DNA from: Candidatus Aenigmatarchaeota archaeon
GTDB lineage: Archaea > Aenigmatarchaeota > Aenigmatarchaeia > CG10238-14 > SCSR01
Direction of reading: 5' to 3'
NCBI GenBank assembly: GCA_014238095.1
Contig: JABABT010000025.1
Span: 1 to 39,459, forward strand
Length of the DNA: 39,459 nt
The position numbers and the translations under genes were made by a program. The notes beneath the pieces are model-generated. The model saw nothing but the letters and a program-made list of their open reading frames with translations. It had not been told where the DNA came from and did not search any database. This document shows positions 23,056 to 30,764 of this stretch, one piece after another (the stretch's first letter is position 1; every line of letters starts with the position of its first letter).

Positions 23056-23751
23056 ATGCCTAAAAAATATAAAAAAAAATCATCTAAAAAAATAAATAAT
23101 TCTAATATTATTACTGACTCATTTTATTGGGTTAAAAATATTATACTAAATCCAGCAACAGTAACAAAAAATGATATGGAATATAGAGATTTCTTCAAAA
23201 AACTTATTATATTATCAATTATTCCTGGTGTTTTATCTTCAGTAATTTCTTATTATACAAATAATTTATTATTATTTACATTAATAATTCCATTATCAAT
23301 TATATTTTCTATAATAGCTCCAATAATTTTTTCTGCTATTGCACATTTCTTTGGGAAAGTTTTATTTAGAATTGTTAATGGAAATTATAAAAAAACTTAT
23401 AATTCATATGCTTATTCATATTCCATTTATTTATTAACTTATTGGATTCCATTTATTGGACCTATAATTTCATCAATTTGGAGTTTATTCATCGGTATAC
23501 ATGCTGTATCTAATCAACATAAAGTTTCTAAATTACGTGCTCTAGTATTTTTAATGCTTCCTGTAATAATAATTATTTCTATTTTTTCTCTAATATTTAC
23601 AATATATTTTACTACATTATCTGATGAGTATGGAAAAGAATCTTTTGAAAATATAATAAAATCTGAAATATTAAAAGAAGGAAATTATGAAAATGAAGTT
23701 CTAGAAAATGATATTGATTATAATTATAACTATAATGAGAGAAAATATTAG
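23056..23751 (+). CDS. Yip1-family-like polytopic membrane protein
   Basis: 231 residues. A Lys/Asn-rich N terminus (MPKKYKKKSSKKINN) is followed by about five hydrophobic segments. The phrase LNPATVTKNDMEYRDFFKKL before the first membrane helix and the cluster of four to five closely spaced helices (about 49-67, 71-99, 122-150, 160-190) match the Yip1-domain layout. The C-terminal 40 residues are acidic and Asn/Tyr-rich. Role in membrane organisation is a family-based guess. It follows the 67-residue membrane gene by 12 bases, probably in one transcript. Confidence 0.65.
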   Translation: MPKKYKKKSSKKINNSNIITDSFYWVKNIILNPATVTKNDMEYRDFFKKLIILSIIPGVLSSVISYYTNNLLLFTLIIPLSIIFSIIAPIIFSAIAHFFGKVLFRIVNGNYKKTYNSYAYSYSIYLLTYWIPFIGPIISSIWSLFIGIHAVSNQHKVSKLRALVFLMLPVIIIISIFSLIFTIYFTTLSDEYGKESFENIIKSEILKEGNYENEVLENDIDYNYNYNERKY

Positions 23752-23805
23752 AATATATTTATTAAATTTACAAAAATATTTATTACTAATTATTTCTATG
23801 ATAAT

Positions 23806-25239
23806 ATGAAATTATTAACAAAATCAAAATATTTAATTGGAATGAAATGTCCAAAACATATGTGGATGTTAATTAACAAAAAAAAAGAAATACCTGAATT
23901 TAACATTTTTACAAAATTTATATTTAATCAAGGAAATGAAGTTGGAAAATTGGCTCAAAAAATATATCCAGATGGTAAAAATATACCAATTGAAGATTTT
24001 ATTTTTAATTTAAAAGCTTCTTCTGAATATTTAGAATATAAAATTCCTTTATTTGAAGCTGGTTTTAAATATCATAACTGTTTTTCTAGAGCAGATATTC
24101 TTGTTCCTGTGGGAAATAAATGGAATATAATTGAAGTAAAATCAGGTACAAATGTAAAAAATGAAAATTTACATGATGTTAGCTTCCAAAAATTTTGTTA
24201 TGAAGGTAATGGAATTAAAATTAATAAATGTTTTTTAATGCATTTGAATTCAAATTATATACTTGATGGTAATGTTAATATTAAAAAATTATTTGTTAAA
24301 AAAGACATTACAGATAAAGTAAATGAATTAATGAAAGATGTTGTTGAAAGAATAGAATATTTTTCTAATATAATAAATAATAAGAAATATATTTTGGATG
24401 AAATTCCTAAATGTAAATGTCCAAAAAATTGTAAATTAAATTTATGTTGGAATTTCCTTCCAAATAATAATGTATTTGAATTATATAATGGTAAAGAAAA
24501 ATCAATTGAATTATTCAAAAAGAATATTTTTAATATTAAAGATATTCCCAATGATGAAAAATTAACTCCAAGACAATTCATTCAAAAAAAATGTTCAAAT
24601 GGAAAAGTTCATTATGAAATGGAGAAAATTAAAGAATTTTTATATAATTTAAAAAAACCAATTAATTATTTAGATTTTGAAACATTTAGTACAGCTATAC
24701 CAATATTTCAGAAAACAAAACCTTATTCTAATATATGTTTTCAATATTCTTTACATATTGAAAATAAACATTTTGAATATTTATATAATGGAAATAAAGA
24801 TCCTAGAAAAGAATTTATTTTATCTTTAAAGAAAAATATTGGAAAAGAAGGAAGTATAGTAGTTTATAATAAAAATTTTGAAATTAGTAGATTGAAAGAA
24901 CTTGGTTATTTATTTCCAGAATATAAAAAATTCATAAAAGATATTATTAATAGGGTTGTAGATTTGAGCACTATATTTACAAATTTTCATTATTATAATT
25001 CTAAACAAAAAGGATCTGCTTCTATTAAAAATATTTTACCTATTTTTTCTGATAAAAAATATTCTGATTTAAATATAAATGATGGTTCAACTGCTTCTGT
25101 TATGTTTTTCTATTCACATTATAAAAATATTGGAAATAAAGAAAAAATCCGTAAAGATTTATTAGAATATTGTAAATTAGATACTCAAGCTGAAATTGAT
25201 ATTATTAAAAAATTAAGAAAATTAGTTAATTTCAATTAA
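23806..25239 (+). CDS. Cas4/RecB-like nuclease fused to a DUF2779 (DEDD-type) exonuclease
   Basis: 477 residues. The N-terminal half resembles a PD-(D/E)XK RecB/Cas4-type nuclease: D97 in SRADILVP, E110-V-K112 (IIEVKSG), and four cysteines placed like a Cas4 iron-sulphur site (C15, then a cluster C203/C205/C209/C214). The C-terminal half is the DUF2779 domain, an RNase H-like exonuclease with D290-F-E292 (YLDFET), a second block YNKNFEISRL and a third EYCKLDT. The family's function is unknown, though nucleic-acid degradation is likely. There are no CRISPR or cas genes nearby. The gene stands alone upstream of the convergent tRNA-Ser(UGA). Confidence 0.82.
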   Translation: MKLLTKSKYLIGMKCPKHMWMLINKKKEIPEFNIFTKFIFNQGNEVGKLAQKIYPDGKNIPIEDFIFNLKASSEYLEYKIPLFEAGFKYHNCFSRADILVPVGNKWNIIEVKSGTNVKNENLHDVSFQKFCYEGNGIKINKCFLMHLNSNYILDGNVNIKKLFVKKDITDKVNELMKDVVERIEYFSNIINNKKYILDEIPKCKCPKNCKLNLCWNFLPNNNVFELYNGKEKSIELFKKNIFNIKDIPNDEKLTPRQFIQKKCSNGKVHYEMEKIKEFLYNLKKPINYLDFETFSTAIPIFQKTKPYSNICFQYSLHIENKHFEYLYNGNKDPRKEFILSLKKNIGKEGSIVVYNKNFEISRLKELGYLFPEYKKFIKDIINRVVDLSTIFTNFHYYNSKQKGSASIKNILPIFSDKKYSDLNINDGSTASVMFFYSHYKNIGNKEKIRKDLLEYCKLDTQAEIDIIKKLRKLVNFN

Positions 25240-25242
25240 CTG

Positions 25243-25394
25243 CGCCGAGGAAGGGATTTGAACCCTCATGTCCTTGCGGACGCTGGTTAACTAGACTCCA
25301 TCAACTCACCTCCGACTCATCATAATATCAGAGTCAAGCCATAATTTCATTAGAGTTTCAAGACCAGTGCACTACCAGATTATGCGACCTCGGC
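25243..25394 (-). tRNA. tRNA-Ser(UGA) with a 68-nt intron
   Basis: On the minus strand GCCGAGG pairs perfectly with CCTCGGC; the discriminator is G. The anticodon stem is CTGGT/ACCAG. With the 68 bases 25289-25356 removed, the loop becomes CTTGAAA, anticodon UGA, and the mature length is 84, the same as tRNA-Ser(GGA). The long variable arm TCCGCAAGGA (class II) and T arm GAGGG-TTCAAAT-CCCTT are intact. The BHB is imperfect (one T.T mismatch in the 4-bp central helix CTTG/CTAG), so the exact junction at 37/38 is inferred. Confidence 0.93.
25289..25356 (-). other. tRNA-Ser(UGA) intron, with C/D-like motifs
   Basis: Sixty-eight bases at about position 37/38. An inner helix ACTC/GAGT closes it next to the splice bulges. 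The middle holds a hairpin GACTC...GAGTC. Within that hairpin, CTGA is followed after 4 bases by ATGATGA, matching D' and C' boxes of archaeal box C/D RNAs. A convincing terminal C/D pair is missing, so a guide-RNA role is only a suggestion. Confidence 0.6.
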
Positions 25395-25445
25395 ATTAAT
25401 ATAAATTTATCTTTAAAGAAATTAAGTTTTAGGAATATTTTATTT

Positions 25446-25730
25446 TTAAAGTGTTTCAAGTTTTCCATTTCTTGGTAGATTTAATTGTAATTTGTCTCTA
25501 AATTCAGTAACATATCCGCCTTCAAGTTTTATTTTATCACCTACTTTAATTGTATCTATTTTTTCTTCCCATAAAGAAAGATTAATTTGTCCTGTTTCAT
25601 CTTCTATTGAAAATTCTGCAACAGATTTTTTACCATATTTAGTATTAACTTCACGTTTTTCACCTTTTTCAATTACCTTTGCTTCAAGTTCAATACCACT
25701 TATACCACGAGTTATTTCATTTATTTTCAT
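25446..25730 (-). CDS. Single-stranded DNA-binding OB protein (crenarchaeal SSB-like)
   Basis: 94 residues making one OB fold: LEAKVIEKGEKREVNTKYGK, the strand VAEFSIEDETGQINLSLWEE, then KVGDKIKLEGGYVTEFRDKL. The pattern 'KREV.T+YG...AEF.I.DETG.I.L.LW' matches the Sulfolobus-type SSB and the SOSS-B OB domain. It lacks the long acidic tail of Sulfolobus SSB. It binds single-stranded DNA, by family inference. It is transcribed leftward downstream of cbf5, across a 150-base gap. Confidence 0.87.
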   Translation of the reverse strand: MKINEITRGISGIELEAKVIEKGEKREVNTKYGKKSVAEFSIEDETGQINLSLWEEKIDTIKVGDKIKLEGGYVTEFRDKLQLNLPRNGKLETL

Positions 25731-25816
25731 ATATTAAATTCTAAATTATTATATTTAAAGATATTTATTATTTGGTCTGTTAACTTTTTAGGATATAAAA
25801 TAATAAATATAATAAA

Positions 25817-25836
25817 ATAAAATAATATTATTTTAT
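25817..25836. repeat. Perfect 20-base A/T palindrome
   Basis: ATAAAATAAT is followed directly by its reverse complement ATTATTTTAT with no spacer. It lies in the 153-base gap between the cbf5 stop and the SSB-like gene start. It contains only A and T, so in this genome it may be chance. T-runs of the minus strand (about 25840-25871) nearby probably end the cbf5 transcript. Confidence 0.3.
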
Positions 25837-25883
25837 ATTGGTAAAAATGGATTTAAAAAGAACAAAAAAATATTTTATAATTA

Positions 25884-26753
25884 TTAAATAGTTTTTATTA
25901 TTCTATCTGTTCTTATAGCAGTACCTTTTTTTCTTTTTAAAATTTCATTATTATTCATTCTAACAATTCCTATAGCAATTAATTCTCCTTTAGAAGATAT
26001 CATTGGAATTGTTTCACCTTTAATTAAATCACCTTCAATTTTTTCTACACCATTAACAGAAAGTGGAGCTCCATTTAATATATTATCAATTATATAATCT
26101 TTCATAAAAATTTTTTTCTTTTGTGGTAATGCTTTTTCGATTGGAATTAAAAATTTTCTTAAATATTTTTCATTACCATTTTTTGCAATTTCAAAAAAAT
26201 CTTTTAATTTTAACAATGATATTGAATTTTTTTCTGAAAATGATCCAACTTTAGATCTTCTAAGTTCTGTCATCTGAGCACCAACACCTAACATTTGACC
26301 CATATCATGACAAAGTTTTCTAATATAGGTTCCTGCTTCTGTTTCTGTTTTAAATAAAACTTCTCTACCATTGAATTCTATAACATTAAATGAAAATATT
26401 TCACGTTCTCTTTCACTTCTTCTAACTGCGGATTTTTTTGGAGGTGTTTGTTTTATTTTACCAATAAATTTCTTAATTACTTTATCCAAATTTTCTCTAG
26501 AAACTTCTTTATGTAATTGCATTATTCCTACATATTCTTTTTTTAAACCAACAAATAATGGCATAGTTTTTACAGAATTTTCTAATAAAACTGGTAATAC
26601 ACCAGTAACTGAAGGGTCAAGTGTACCAGTATGACCAACTTTTTTTAAATCAAATATATCTTTTAACCATCCTGATATTTGATGAGATGTAGGACCAGAA
26701 TGTTTATCAATAATAACAATAGAATTTTTAATAGTTTCCTTAAGATTTTTCAT
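25884..26753 (-). CDS. cbf5: Cbf5 rRNA/tRNA pseudouridine synthase (H/ACA RNP catalytic subunit)
   Basis: 289 residues. The TruB/Cbf5 catalytic motif is GHTGTLDPSVTGVLPV with the nucleophile D46. Conserved phrases follow: TGTLDP, KKEYVGIMQLH, PPKKSAVRR and ETEAGTYIRKLCHDMG. The C-terminal about 80 residues form the PUA domain (DYIIDNILNGAPLSVNGVEK ... GIVRMNNNEILKRKKG). Cbf5 with Nop10, Gar1 and L7Ae pseudouridylates RNA using H/ACA guides, and can also act on tRNA position 55. It follows eL14 by 6 bases on the same strand, a frequent archaeal neighbour. Confidence 0.96.
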   Translation of the reverse strand: MKNLKETIKNSIVIIDKHSGPTSHQISGWLKDIFDLKKVGHTGTLDPSVTGVLPVLLENSVKTMPLFVGLKKEYVGIMQLHKEVSRENLDKVIKKFIGKIKQTPPKKSAVRRSEREREIFSFNVIEFNGREVLFKTETEAGTYIRKLCHDMGQMLGVGAQMTELRRSKVGSFSEKNSISLLKLKDFFEIAKNGNEKYLRKFLIPIEKALPQKKKIFMKDYIIDNILNGAPLSVNGVEKIEGDLIKGETIPMISSKGELIAIGIVRMNNNEILKRKKGTAIRTDRIIKTI

Positions 26754-26759
26754 AATAAA

Positions 26760-27125
26760 TTATTTCTTCTTTATGTTTTTTACTTCTTTCTTTTCTTCTT
26801 TAGAAGCTGCTTTCTTAATTTCTTTTTCTTTTTTTGCTTTCATTTGTGCTGCTGATGGTAATTTTAAATTAAATTTTTTAATAAGACCAGATTTTTTCAT
26901 TTCTTCTATTACTTCTTCGTCAGTAGATTTTTCTGTGACTTCTATCATATGTTCTGTTGGTTTAAGATGTAATATGTTTGAATTTCTTCTTTTAACTCCT
27001 GTAAGAAATTTTGGTCCTGTTACAAATACCATATTATTTTTCTTTATATCTAATACAACACAATATCCACCCATTTCTCTTCCAACTGATTTTATACAAA
27101 CCCTTCCAGTTTTTATTGAAGCCAT
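26760..27125 (-). CDS. rpl14e: 50S ribosomal protein eL14
   Basis: 121 residues. The N-terminal KOW-type part (IKTGRVCIKSVGREMGGYCV, VFVTGPKFLTGVKRR, NILHLKPTEH) is archaeal L14e. The C-terminal about 45 residues are a Lys/Ala/Glu-rich helical tail, longer than in the minimal archaeal form. It is upstream of cbf5, an arrangement seen in many archaea. The gap upstream contains repeats that may be its regulatory region. Confidence 0.92.
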   Translation of the reverse strand: MASIKTGRVCIKSVGREMGGYCVVLDIKKNNMVFVTGPKFLTGVKRRNSNILHLKPTEHMIEVTEKSTDEEVIEEMKKSGLIKKFNLKLPSAAQMKAKKEKEIKKAASKEEKKEVKNIKKK

Positions 27126-27204
27126 ACGAAGAATAGTATTTTGATATTTAAATATATTTCAATAATATAAATTTATCCAATAAATATTTTAAATTATACT
27201 TGAA

Positions 27205-27267
27205 TTTGTATTAAAAGTATCTTTTGTATTTTCATGATTTTGTATTAAAATGGTCTAAATTTTAGAC
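27205..27267. repeat. Clustered direct repeats and inverted repeat upstream of eL14
   Basis: TTTGTATT occurs at 27205, 27223 and 27239; two copies extend to TTTGTATTAAAA (27205-27216, 27239-27250). Just beyond them GTCTAAA (27253-27259) and TTTAGAC (27261-27267) form a 7-1-7 inverted repeat. The cluster is about 80-140 bases upstream of the eL14 start in the 217-base gap 27126-27342. It could be a regulatory region for the eL14-cbf5 transcript. Confidence 0.35.
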
Positions 27268-27342
27268 TTATAATAAAAAACAATTATACTTAATTATTTT
27301 TTTAAAAAATTTAATAATATAAATTATTACATTAATATTCAA

Positions 27343-27675
27343 TTAGCATTTCAACATTTTCTTCAAAATTTTATTTTTAGTATTTTCTAATTTTTTTTGT
27401 ATTTTTTCTGAAATTTGACCACAGTGTTCAACTACTTTATTTTTCTCTTTTGGAGAATTTCTTTCACTATTTTTTAATTTAAACTTTACATTATATGTCA
27501 TACAAAGAATTTTTAATTTTTGCAAATCAGTAACATCAATTATATCTTTACCACCAATTTCATAAACTTTTTGTTTATCATTTAAAAATTGATTTGTTAC
27601 AGATTTTAATACAGATCTTAAAACTTCGTTCTTTCCAATTCTATGAACATTATGATTATTGTATGTTTTTGTCAT
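27343..27675 (-). CDS. Hypothetical basic protein, 110 residues
   Basis: Not recognised. It is strongly basic, soluble, with two cysteines about 25 residues from the C terminus and at the very end (VVEHCGQISEK and KMLKC). The start is MTKTYNNHNVHRIGKNEVLR. The segment GGKDIIDVTDLQKLKILCMT is predicted as helix-strand. It lies leftward, downstream of DUF106 and the spc-type operon, but separated by 46 bases from the DUF106 stop. Function unknown. Confidence 0.5.
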   Translation of the reverse strand: MTKTYNNHNVHRIGKNEVLRSVLKSVTNQFLNDKQKVYEIGGKDIIDVTDLQKLKILCMTYNVKFKLKNSERNSPKEKNKVVEHCGQISEKIQKKLENTKNKILKKMLKC

Positions 27676-27721
27676 TTAATTACCTAAAAATAATATTAGA
27701 ATACAATCTTAAATATGTAAT

Positions 27722-28345
27722 TTAAATATCGCTACCCATTATTTTTCTTAAAATTGTACCTACTGAAAATGCAGTTACAACATACCACCAAAACCATTTA
27801 AGTGAATCCCATTCAAGTATAGGAAGTGTAAATGGTAAATTAACAACAACAGATTCAGTATATTCATAACTAAGCCATGGAAAGAAAATAATTACTACAA
27901 ATATTGATACAAACATTATTCTAATAGTATGTTTCATGTATCTTCCATTAGCATTCATTAATTGATTATAATATTTTTTTTGTTCATCTTTATCACCATT
28001 TTTTTGAGACTTATTCCATTTATCTTTAATTTCTTGCATTTCTTCTTTTAATTTTATAAGAGCCTTTCTATTTACAATTAATCTACTTCCAAAAGTTATC
28101 ATGAGTGTTAATATTATAGATATAATTAATATCGCAATATGTGGAGGTAATATTGTTATTGGAGAGAAAATTGGGTCTAAAGCTTCTCCTAGTGGGTTAA
28201 GAATATCATATATTCCACCAGCTTCTTCAATGGAATTAGATGCATCATCTATTCCAATATCATCAACTTCTCTAACTCCATCAACTAAATTTTCTGCTAA
28301 ATTATCTGCAAAATTTTCTGATATATTATTTGATTCATTTACCAT
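27722..28345 (-). CDS. DUF106 membrane protein (YidC/EMC3-like insertase family)
   Basis: 207 residues. The N-terminal 60 are acidic and Asn/Asp-rich. Then TM1 (about 69-90), a cytoplasmic helical hairpin rich in Lys/Glu (ALIKLKEEMQEIKDKWNKSQ), TM2 (about 140-158) and TM3 (about 188-203). This three-helix core with a coiled cytoplasmic loop is the DUF106 layout, which belongs to the YidC/Oxa1/EMC3/TMCO1 insertase superfamily. It begins one base before secY ends, so it is presumably co-translated with the SecY channel and helps insert membrane proteins. Confidence 0.88.
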   Translation of the reverse strand: MVNESNNISENFADNLAENLVDGVREVDDIGIDDASNSIEEAGGIYDILNPLGEALDPIFSPITILPPHIAILIISIILTLMITFGSRLIVNRKALIKLKEEMQEIKDKWNKSQKNGDKDEQKKYYNQLMNANGRYMKHTIRIMFVSIFVVIIFFPWLSYEYTESVVVNLPFTLPILEWDSLKWFWWYVVTAFSVGTILRKIMGSDI

Positions 28346-29875
28346 TTATTTTCCCTCTAATATTTTCCTTACTATTGGATGAGCTCCTTCAAGATCTTGA
28401 TTTCTAAGTTCTTCATAGTAATTATATAGAATCATAACTGTAAGAAGTATACCTACTCCTGTTCCAACAGCACCAACTGTATCTGCAAGTGCTGCAAGTA
28501 ATCCTACAAATATACCTCCTAATAATGTTAAATGTGGTATGTATCTATTCAATACAGATTCAATAATTCTTGGATCTCTTCTAAATCCTGGAACTTGCAT
28601 TCCAGCTCCCTGTATTTGCCGTGAAACAGATTTAGCATCCATACCCGAAGTTGTCATCCAAAATACCGCAAATACTGCTGAACCTGCTGTTAGGAATAAA
28701 GCATATGTTATTATTCTAAATATTTCTGTATTAACAAATGTTCCAGCAACTATATCGGTAACTATTCCACCAAAAACTCCATGAGATCCAGAACCTGGTG
28801 CTGATAGATAATAAAGAATTCCGCTTGTAGGACTTCCATTTTCATTTACACATCCAAGTGGTCCACATTGTAACCCAGTATTGGGATCAGGTGCCGCTCC
28901 AACAGTTGCTAATAATTGTAAATTAGCAAGTAATGCTGCTGTAAGAATTACCGGTATATTACTTGTATAAAATAATTTCAATGACCAATTTCTACCAAAA
29001 CCTCTTAATGCAGAAAAAGCAAGTGGAACTTCCACACGTATACCTTGTAAATATACTACTAATAAGAAAATTCCTATAGTTGTTAATATTGGAACAGAAG
29101 TTATCAAAATATTTGTTAGTGATGCTCCTGTAAATATACTAATTAATGTTTGCCATAATAACCCATTTGGACCATTTACATCATTAGGAAAACACGTCGC
29201 AAAATTAAATGCTTCACATCCAATTGTAAGTGGGGAAAATATACTCAATATTATCTGACTTCCTACACCTGCTGCTATAAATAAACTAATTCCAGAACCA
29301 AATCCCCATTTTTGTACTAAATCATCTAAAATAATAACTATAAATCCTCCCATCGCAAGTTGTGCCATTACAATTACCATAAAGGCTGGACCACCTGGTA
29401 TCATACCAAGTGCACCTAAAGATACATATACAATAGATTCAAGAATAGCAAATGTAACTGCAAGTACCTTACTTGTTGATTGGAATTTCTTTTTGGTTTC
29501 AGGTTTTGACATATCCCAATTAATTATTTTAGAACCAACCAAAAGTTGTAAAATAATTCCTGCAGTTACAATTGGTCCAATACCAAGAGTCATAATACTT
29601 CCAAATCTAGCACCTAAAATTATTTCAAAAAATCTATTTTGGAACGCTACTTCTTCAATTCCAAATACTTGTATGTTTGCAAGAATAAGATAAGCTATAA
29701 GAGCAAATCCAACCCACATTAAACGTGTGTTGAAACTTTGTTTGTAAAGTGGTTTAGTTACTGAATGTATGTAAGTTGAAATTTTTAAAATAATTGACAT
29801 TAAACTAAATTTTTCTTTTAAATTCTTTTTTTCATAATTATCATCAGAATTTTCTTTTGAATTATCATCGTTCAT
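28346..29875 (-). CDS. secY: Protein translocase channel SecY
   Basis: 509 residues with the ten-helix SecY/Sec61-alpha layout. Conserved blocks are GIGPIVTAGIILQLLVGSKI (TM2), the loop MSKPETKKKFQSTSKVLAVT, GFGSGISLFIAAGVG (TM5), and the cytoplasmic loop before TM8 (RRDPRIIESVLNRYIPHLTL is late). An acidic, Asn-rich N-terminal tail of about 25 residues precedes a conserved amphipathic helix. Its ATG overlaps the uL15 stop (ATGA), and it is followed by DUF106. Confidence 0.97.
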   Translation of the reverse strand: MNDDNSKENSDDNYEKKNLKEKFSLMSIILKISTYIHSVTKPLYKQSFNTRLMWVGFALIAYLILANIQVFGIEEVAFQNRFFEIILGARFGSIMTLGIGPIVTAGIILQLLVGSKIINWDMSKPETKKKFQSTSKVLAVTFAILESIVYVSLGALGMIPGGPAFMVIVMAQLAMGGFIVIILDDLVQKWGFGSGISLFIAAGVGSQIILSIFSPLTIGCEAFNFATCFPNDVNGPNGLLWQTLISIFTGASLTNILITSVPILTTIGIFLLVVYLQGIRVEVPLAFSALRGFGRNWSLKLFYTSNIPVILTAALLANLQLLATVGAAPDPNTGLQCGPLGCVNENGSPTSGILYYLSAPGSGSHGVFGGIVTDIVAGTFVNTEIFRIITYALFLTAGSAVFAVFWMTTSGMDAKSVSRQIQGAGMQVPGFRRDPRIIESVLNRYIPHLTLLGGIFVGLLAALADTVGAVGTGVGILLTVMILYNYYEELRNQDLEGAHPIVRKILEGK

Positions 29876-30300
29876 ATTTTTATTGCCTTCCCACCATTTT
29901 CTTCAAGCTTCTTTTCAGCATTCTTTGAAAACATTTTTGCTTGAATTTCCATCTTAGACATTACTTTACCGTTTCCTAAGACTTTTTGGTATCCGGCTTT
30001 TAATAAATTTATTTTTAAAATTCCATTCTCATTTTTTGCAAAATTTTTCTTGATAAAATAATCAAACATTTCTTGTATTTTTCCAAGATTTATTGAATTG
30101 AATTTTTCTGAAGGTCTATTGAAACCATGTTTTCCATATCTTTCTTTATCATATTTTACAACATAACTCCATTTATGTTTATGACCTCCTGCACGACCTC
30201 TTCCACCACGGCTACCTCCACCTCTCCAATTTCTATGTGCACCATGATATGTTCTACGTCCACGAAATTTTCTATGTTTTTTTTGAATATTTATAACCAT
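29872..30300 (-). CDS. rpl15: 50S ribosomal protein uL15
   Basis: 142 residues. The N-terminal Arg/Gly-rich extension (RGRRTYHGAHRNWRGGGSRG) threads into rRNA, and the globular C-terminal part ends KILEENGGKAIKI-like (EKKLEENGGKAIKI). Typical archaeal uL15 order in the spc operon, immediately before secY. It shares one base with the uL30 stop (TAATG) and ATGA with secY. Confidence 0.95.
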   Translation of the reverse strand: MVINIQKKHRKFRGRRTYHGAHRNWRGGGSRGGRGRAGGHKHKWSYVVKYDKERYGKHGFNRPSEKFNSINLGKIQEMFDYFIKKNFAKNENGILKINLLKAGYQKVLGNGKVMSKMEIQAKMFSKNAEKKLEENGGKAIKI

Positions 30301-30764
30301 TAAATCATCTTTTTAATTAAATTATTAATTTCTTTTCCTCTATGACCAAGAGCACCTTTTGGATATGTTTCTTTAATATTACCTTTAAACCCTTTTGATG
30401 GTGGTGTTAATCTAAAAACTGGATTCAATTTTGGTTCTTTATTTAATTTTATTTTATTTTGGATTATTGCATCTGCAAATGAGTCAAATGAATCAAAATT
30501 ACAAAACTTGTTTAAATTTTCTTTTGTGATTTTTTTTTGACCTTCTTTTGAACGTAATCTTTTCTCCAACATTTTTATTATAATTTCTTTATTAATTTCT
30601 CCCCATGTAATTAAATCTTTAGATTTTTGTAACATACCCTTTACATTAGAAGATTCTGGTAAAATTACACAACTATTTACTTTTTTTAATCTCAATAATT
30701 TTAATGTATTTTCAACTTTCTTCATTTTTTTTATTCCAGAACGAATTCTAATAACAGCAAACAT
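30300..30764 (-). CDS. rpl30: 50S ribosomal protein uL30
   Basis: 154 residues. The N-terminal ferredoxin-like fold has IRIRSGIKKMKKVENTLKLL and LRLKKVNSCVILPES; the archaeal-specific C-terminal extension includes LNPVFRLTPPSKGFKGNIKE and YPKGALGHRGKEINNLIKKM. Length and order (after uS5, before uL15) are standard. It shares single-base TAATG overlaps with its neighbours. Confidence 0.95.
   Translation of the reverse strand: MFAVIRIRSGIKKMKKVENTLKLLRLKKVNSCVILPESSNVKGMLQKSKDLITWGEINKEIIIKMLEKRLRSKEGQKKITKENLNKFCNFDSFDSFADAIIQNKIKLNKEPKLNPVFRLTPPSKGFKGNIKETYPKGALGHRGKEINNLIKKMI

Noticed and set aside
25289-25356. Complete box C/D guide RNA in the tRNA-Ser intron
   Set aside because: Only the internal D'/C' pair is convincing; terminal C and D boxes are not, so I report motifs only and not an ncRNA feature.
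25850-25890. 14-codon frame MDLKRTKKYFIIIK after cbf5
   Set aside because: Too short, on the opposite strand of a probable terminator region, no start signal.
26773-27144. 123-codon frame opposite eL14
   Set aside because: Phe/Ser-rich translation is the complement of the Lys/Glu-rich eL14 gene; eL14 has clear homology.
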